The notes below the pieces were generated by a model that was not told where the DNA came from, searched no databases, and worked only from the letters and a program-made list of their open reading frames with translations. A stretch of DNA of 8,099 nt, taken from positions 1 through 8,099 of the forward strand of contig CALEQS010000187.1 of assembly GCA_937907975.1 (NCBI GenBank), read 5' to 3'. Positions 6,916 through 8,099 of this stretch are shown here, one piece after another (positions within the stretch are counted from its first letter, which is position 1; every line of letters starts with the position of its first letter). The stretch is from an uncultured Clostridia bacterium (GTDB lineage Bacteria > Bacillota > Clostridia > Oscillospirales > Oscillospiraceae). The translations under genes were made by a program, and so were the position numbers.

Positions 6916-6990
6916 CGTTTCAACGCAGCGGGATAAAATGAACTGTGATTTCCAGTGTATCCCAGCACTTGCGCGGATGCTTGCGCTATC

Positions 6991-7019
6991 ATAATACGCA
7001 AATTGGCGTTGTTTAGCAA
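6991..7019 (-). promoter_or_regulatory. Probable sigma-A promoter of the kinase-nagA-nagB operon
   Basis: On the minus strand TTGCTA (7014-7019, 4 of 6) is followed after exactly 17 bases by TATTAT (6991-6996, 5 of 6). The predicted start near 6984-6985 leaves a leader of about 85 bases before the kinase ATG. Its position argues that the upstream part of the open frame (6900-7019) is not coding. Confidence 0.62.
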
Positions 7020-7090
7020 GAGCTAAAATAAAATTATTTTCACAATTGGAGAAAATTTTCAAAGAAAGACCGATTCATGCCCTTCGGTCA

Positions 7091-7119
7091 TTGAAAAAAG
7101 ATTTCATAGATGGTACAAT
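7091..7119 (+). promoter_or_regulatory. Strong sigma-A promoter for the epimerase gene
   Basis: TTGAAA (7091-7096, 5 of 6) is followed by a 17-base spacer and TACAAT (7114-7119, 5 of 6). The TG at 7111-7112 makes it an extended -10. The expected start near 7126 gives a leader of about 115 bases. The symmetric TGAAA-N5-TTTCA overlaps the -35 and spacer and may be an operator. Confidence 0.75.
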
Positions 7120-7133
7120 ACCCCCAGAAAAAC

Positions 7134-7224
7134 GGCGCGGAGCGAGTCTGCGCCCGGCTCCGGAGAAAACGGAGTGAATGACGGGTCTGTATACATTATA
7201 TATAATGCATCTGCCCGCACAGAC
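7134..7224 (+). other. Structured 5' leader of the epimerase gene
   Basis: If transcription starts near 7126, the leader can fold into successive hairpins: GGCGCGGA with TCTGCGCC (7134-7141 / 7147-7154, one G-U pair), CTCCG with CGGAG (7158-7162 / 7170-7174), and GTCTGT with ACAGAC (7185-7190 / 7219-7224) enclosing the AT palindrome. None is followed by a U-run, so attenuation is not evident. I recognise no known riboswitch class. Confidence 0.4.
7178..7210 (+). promoter_or_regulatory. Possible second epimerase promoter overlapped by a palindrome
   Basis: A perfect TATAAT (7201-7206) lies 17 bases after ATGACG (7178-7183, 4 of 6 to TTGACA). The -10 sits inside the perfect 14-base palindrome CATTATATATAATG (7194-7207), which extends to a 20-base imperfect one (7191-7210) with one mismatched pair. 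This could be an operator covering a proximal promoter, or simply an AT-rich element of the leader. Confidence 0.4.
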
Positions 7225-7241
7225 GAAAGGATGGTTTTGTC

Positions 7242-8099
7242 ATGGATAAGGCGAAATTTCAGGCGACCCACCAGTGGGTGAAGGACGAGCTGAAGCGCAG
7301 CGTGGACTTCTGGCTCAAGTATGGCATGGATAAGGAGCACGGCGGCGTGTATACCTGCATCGACCGCAAGGGCAAGATCTATTCCACCGATAAGAGCGTG
7401 TGGATGCAGGGCCGGTGCGGCTGGATCTTTGCCTTCCTGTGCACCAACTATGGCAAGCGCGACGAGTGGCTGGAGGCCAGCCGCAGCTGCCTGGACTTCC
7501 TGGAGGAGCACTGCGTCAACCACGAGGCGGGCGGACGGCTCTACTTCACCGTCACCGGCGACGGCAGGCCCCTGCGTCAGCGCCGCTACTGCCACTCCGA
7601 GAATTTCTACACCATCGCCAACGCGGAGTACTATGCCAACACCGGCGACACCGTCCGCATCGAGCGTGCCCGCCGGGCCTATGAGATGGTGTACAATCTG
7701 AACCACGGCCTCATCAAGGACCCCACCGGGCTGGGCCCCAAGACCATTCCCGAGACCCGTCAGAGCCGCGCCTTCGGCGACCCGATGATCTATCTGAATG
7801 TCACTGCCGTCATGCGCCGCTGCGATCCGGAGAACAAGGAGCTCTACGATCAGCGCGCCCGTGAGTGCGTGGACGAGATCCTCAAGTATCACTACAAGCC
7901 CGAGCTGAAGTGCGTGCTGGAGACCGTCGGTGTGGACGGCTCCCTCCAGACCGACACCACTGCCGGCCGCGTGGTCAACCCCGGCCATGACATCGAGGGC
8001 AGCTGGTTCCTGCAGGAACAGGCCAACTACGAGGGTGATCAGGCGCTGAGCGAGACCGCTCAGAACATCTTCCACAACGCCATCAATGCCGGCTGGGAG
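7242..8099 (+). CDS. N-acylglucosamine 2-epimerase (AGE/RnBP family), 3'-truncated
   Basis: The enzyme family interconverts GlcNAc and ManNAc through an (alpha/alpha)6-barrel active site in the cytosol. The visible 286 residues run in frame to the window edge, with roughly 100 missing from a usual ~390-400. Signatures include HGGVYTCIDRKGKIYSTDKS (33-52), VWMQGRCGWIFAFL (53-66), HSENFYTIANAEY (118-130), ETRQSRAFGDPMIYLNV (171-187), ETVGVDGS (227-234) and GRVVNPGHDIEGSWFL (242-257). His249 matches the first catalytic histidine (His248 in pig renin-binding protein); the second lies beyond the edge. The ATG at 7242 has AAAGGA 10 bases upstream. Divergent pairing with the kinase-nagA-nagB operon points to conversion of ManNAc, for instance from sialic acid, into GlcNAc for that pathway. 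Other AGE-fold enzymes such as cellobiose 2-epimerase share the barrel, but the TCIDRKG...TDKSVWMQGR region fits the GlcNAc branch. Confidence 0.92.
   Translation, partial: MDKAKFQATHQWVKDELKRSVDFWLKYGMDKEHGGVYTCIDRKGKIYSTDKSVWMQGRCGWIFAFLCTNYGKRDEWLEASRSCLDFLEEHCVNHEAGGRLYFTVTGDGRPLRQRRYCHSENFYTIANAEYYANTGDTVRIERARRAYEMVYNLNHGLIKDPTGLGPKTIPETRQSRAFGDPMIYLNVTAVMRRCDPENKELYDQRARECVDEILKYHYKPELKCVLETVGVDGSLQTDTTAGRVVNPGHDIEGSWFLQEQANYEGDQALSETAQNIFHNAINAGWE

Larger units (their letters stand above)
6900..7241. promoter_or_regulatory. Divergent control region between the amino-sugar operon and the epimerase gene
   Basis: This 342-base gap has no supportable gene and is AT-rich in its centre (about 7021-7065). 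It carries outward-facing promoters for both flanking units. Several symmetric sequences could bind regulators: ATTTTC-N9-GAAAAT (7036-7041 / 7051-7056), the 10-base palindrome GAAAATTTTC (7051-7060), GACCGA-N10-TCGGTC (7068-7073 / 7084-7089), and TGAAA-N5-TTTCA (7092-7096 / 7102-7106) over the epimerase promoter. A direct repeat TTGCGC occurs at 6969-6974 and 6981-6986. I see no clear CcpA site. Which of these sites are functional is unknown. Confidence 0.6.

Noticed and set aside
6900..7019. Extension of the kinase gene to an upstream start at 7019
   Set aside because: There is no ribosome binding site at that start, the added 40 residues look non-coding, and they cover a good minus-strand promoter. 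AGGAGG precedes the ATG at 6899.
7134..7174. Hairpins in the epimerase leader as an attenuator terminator
   Set aside because: Neither hairpin is followed by a T-run, and no competing antiterminator fold is obvious.
7104..8075. A 323-codon open frame on the minus strand opposite the epimerase
   Set aside because: It is antisense to a clear AGE-family protein, has biased hydrophobic composition with no domain, and would run through the epimerase promoter and leader.

Overview
The window looks like chromosomal DNA from a GC-rich member of the Clostridia, probably a gut Oscillospiraceae/Ruminococcaceae-type bacterium. I infer this from the strong AGGAGG-type ribosome binding sites, sigma-A-like promoters in AT-rich gaps, strong G/C preference at third codon positions (which also produces long empty antisense reading frames), and gene families typical of anaerobic Firmicutes. 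No phage, insertion sequence, CRISPR array, tRNA or rRNA is visible.

Layout from left to right. (1) Positions 2-1036 (+) hold the 3' part of a zinc-dependent homocysteine S-methyltransferase with a short, unusual C-terminal extension. It ends in a strong hairpin terminator shared with the convergent next gene. (2) Positions 1080-3092 hold a divergent pair: a TetR-family repressor (-) and a MATE-family efflux pump (+). They are separated by 78 bases containing a perfect 10-4-10 inverted repeat, which is very probably the operator. (3) Positions 3133-3519 (-) encode a small hotdog-fold thioesterase of the fluoroacetyl-CoA thioesterase (FlK)-like family. (4) Positions 3631-6899 (-) form a compact operon transcribed as ROK-type sugar kinase, nagA, nagB, closed by a 20-bp perfect hairpin. 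(5) After a 342-base divergent control region, a truncated N-acylglucosamine 2-epimerase (AGE/renin-binding-protein family) runs off the right edge (7242-8099, +).

Blocks 4 and 5 read together as an amino-sugar route: ManNAc to GlcNAc (epimerase), GlcNAc to GlcNAc-6-P (the ROK protein, inferred), GlcNAc-6-P to GlcN-6-P plus acetate (NagA), and GlcN-6-P to fructose-6-P plus ammonia (NagB). This is the order used in the Bacteroides-type sialic acid pathway (AGE-type epimerase followed by a ROK GlcNAc kinase), not the E. coli NanK/NanE order. The sialic acid lyase and transporter that would confirm the sialic acid reading are not in this window.

I found no clearly undescribed system. The points most worth following are the divergent ROK-like kinase with a ~145-residue N-terminal region and no canonical ROK zinc motif, the operator-rich epimerase leader, and the vestigial-looking tail on the homocysteine methyltransferase.
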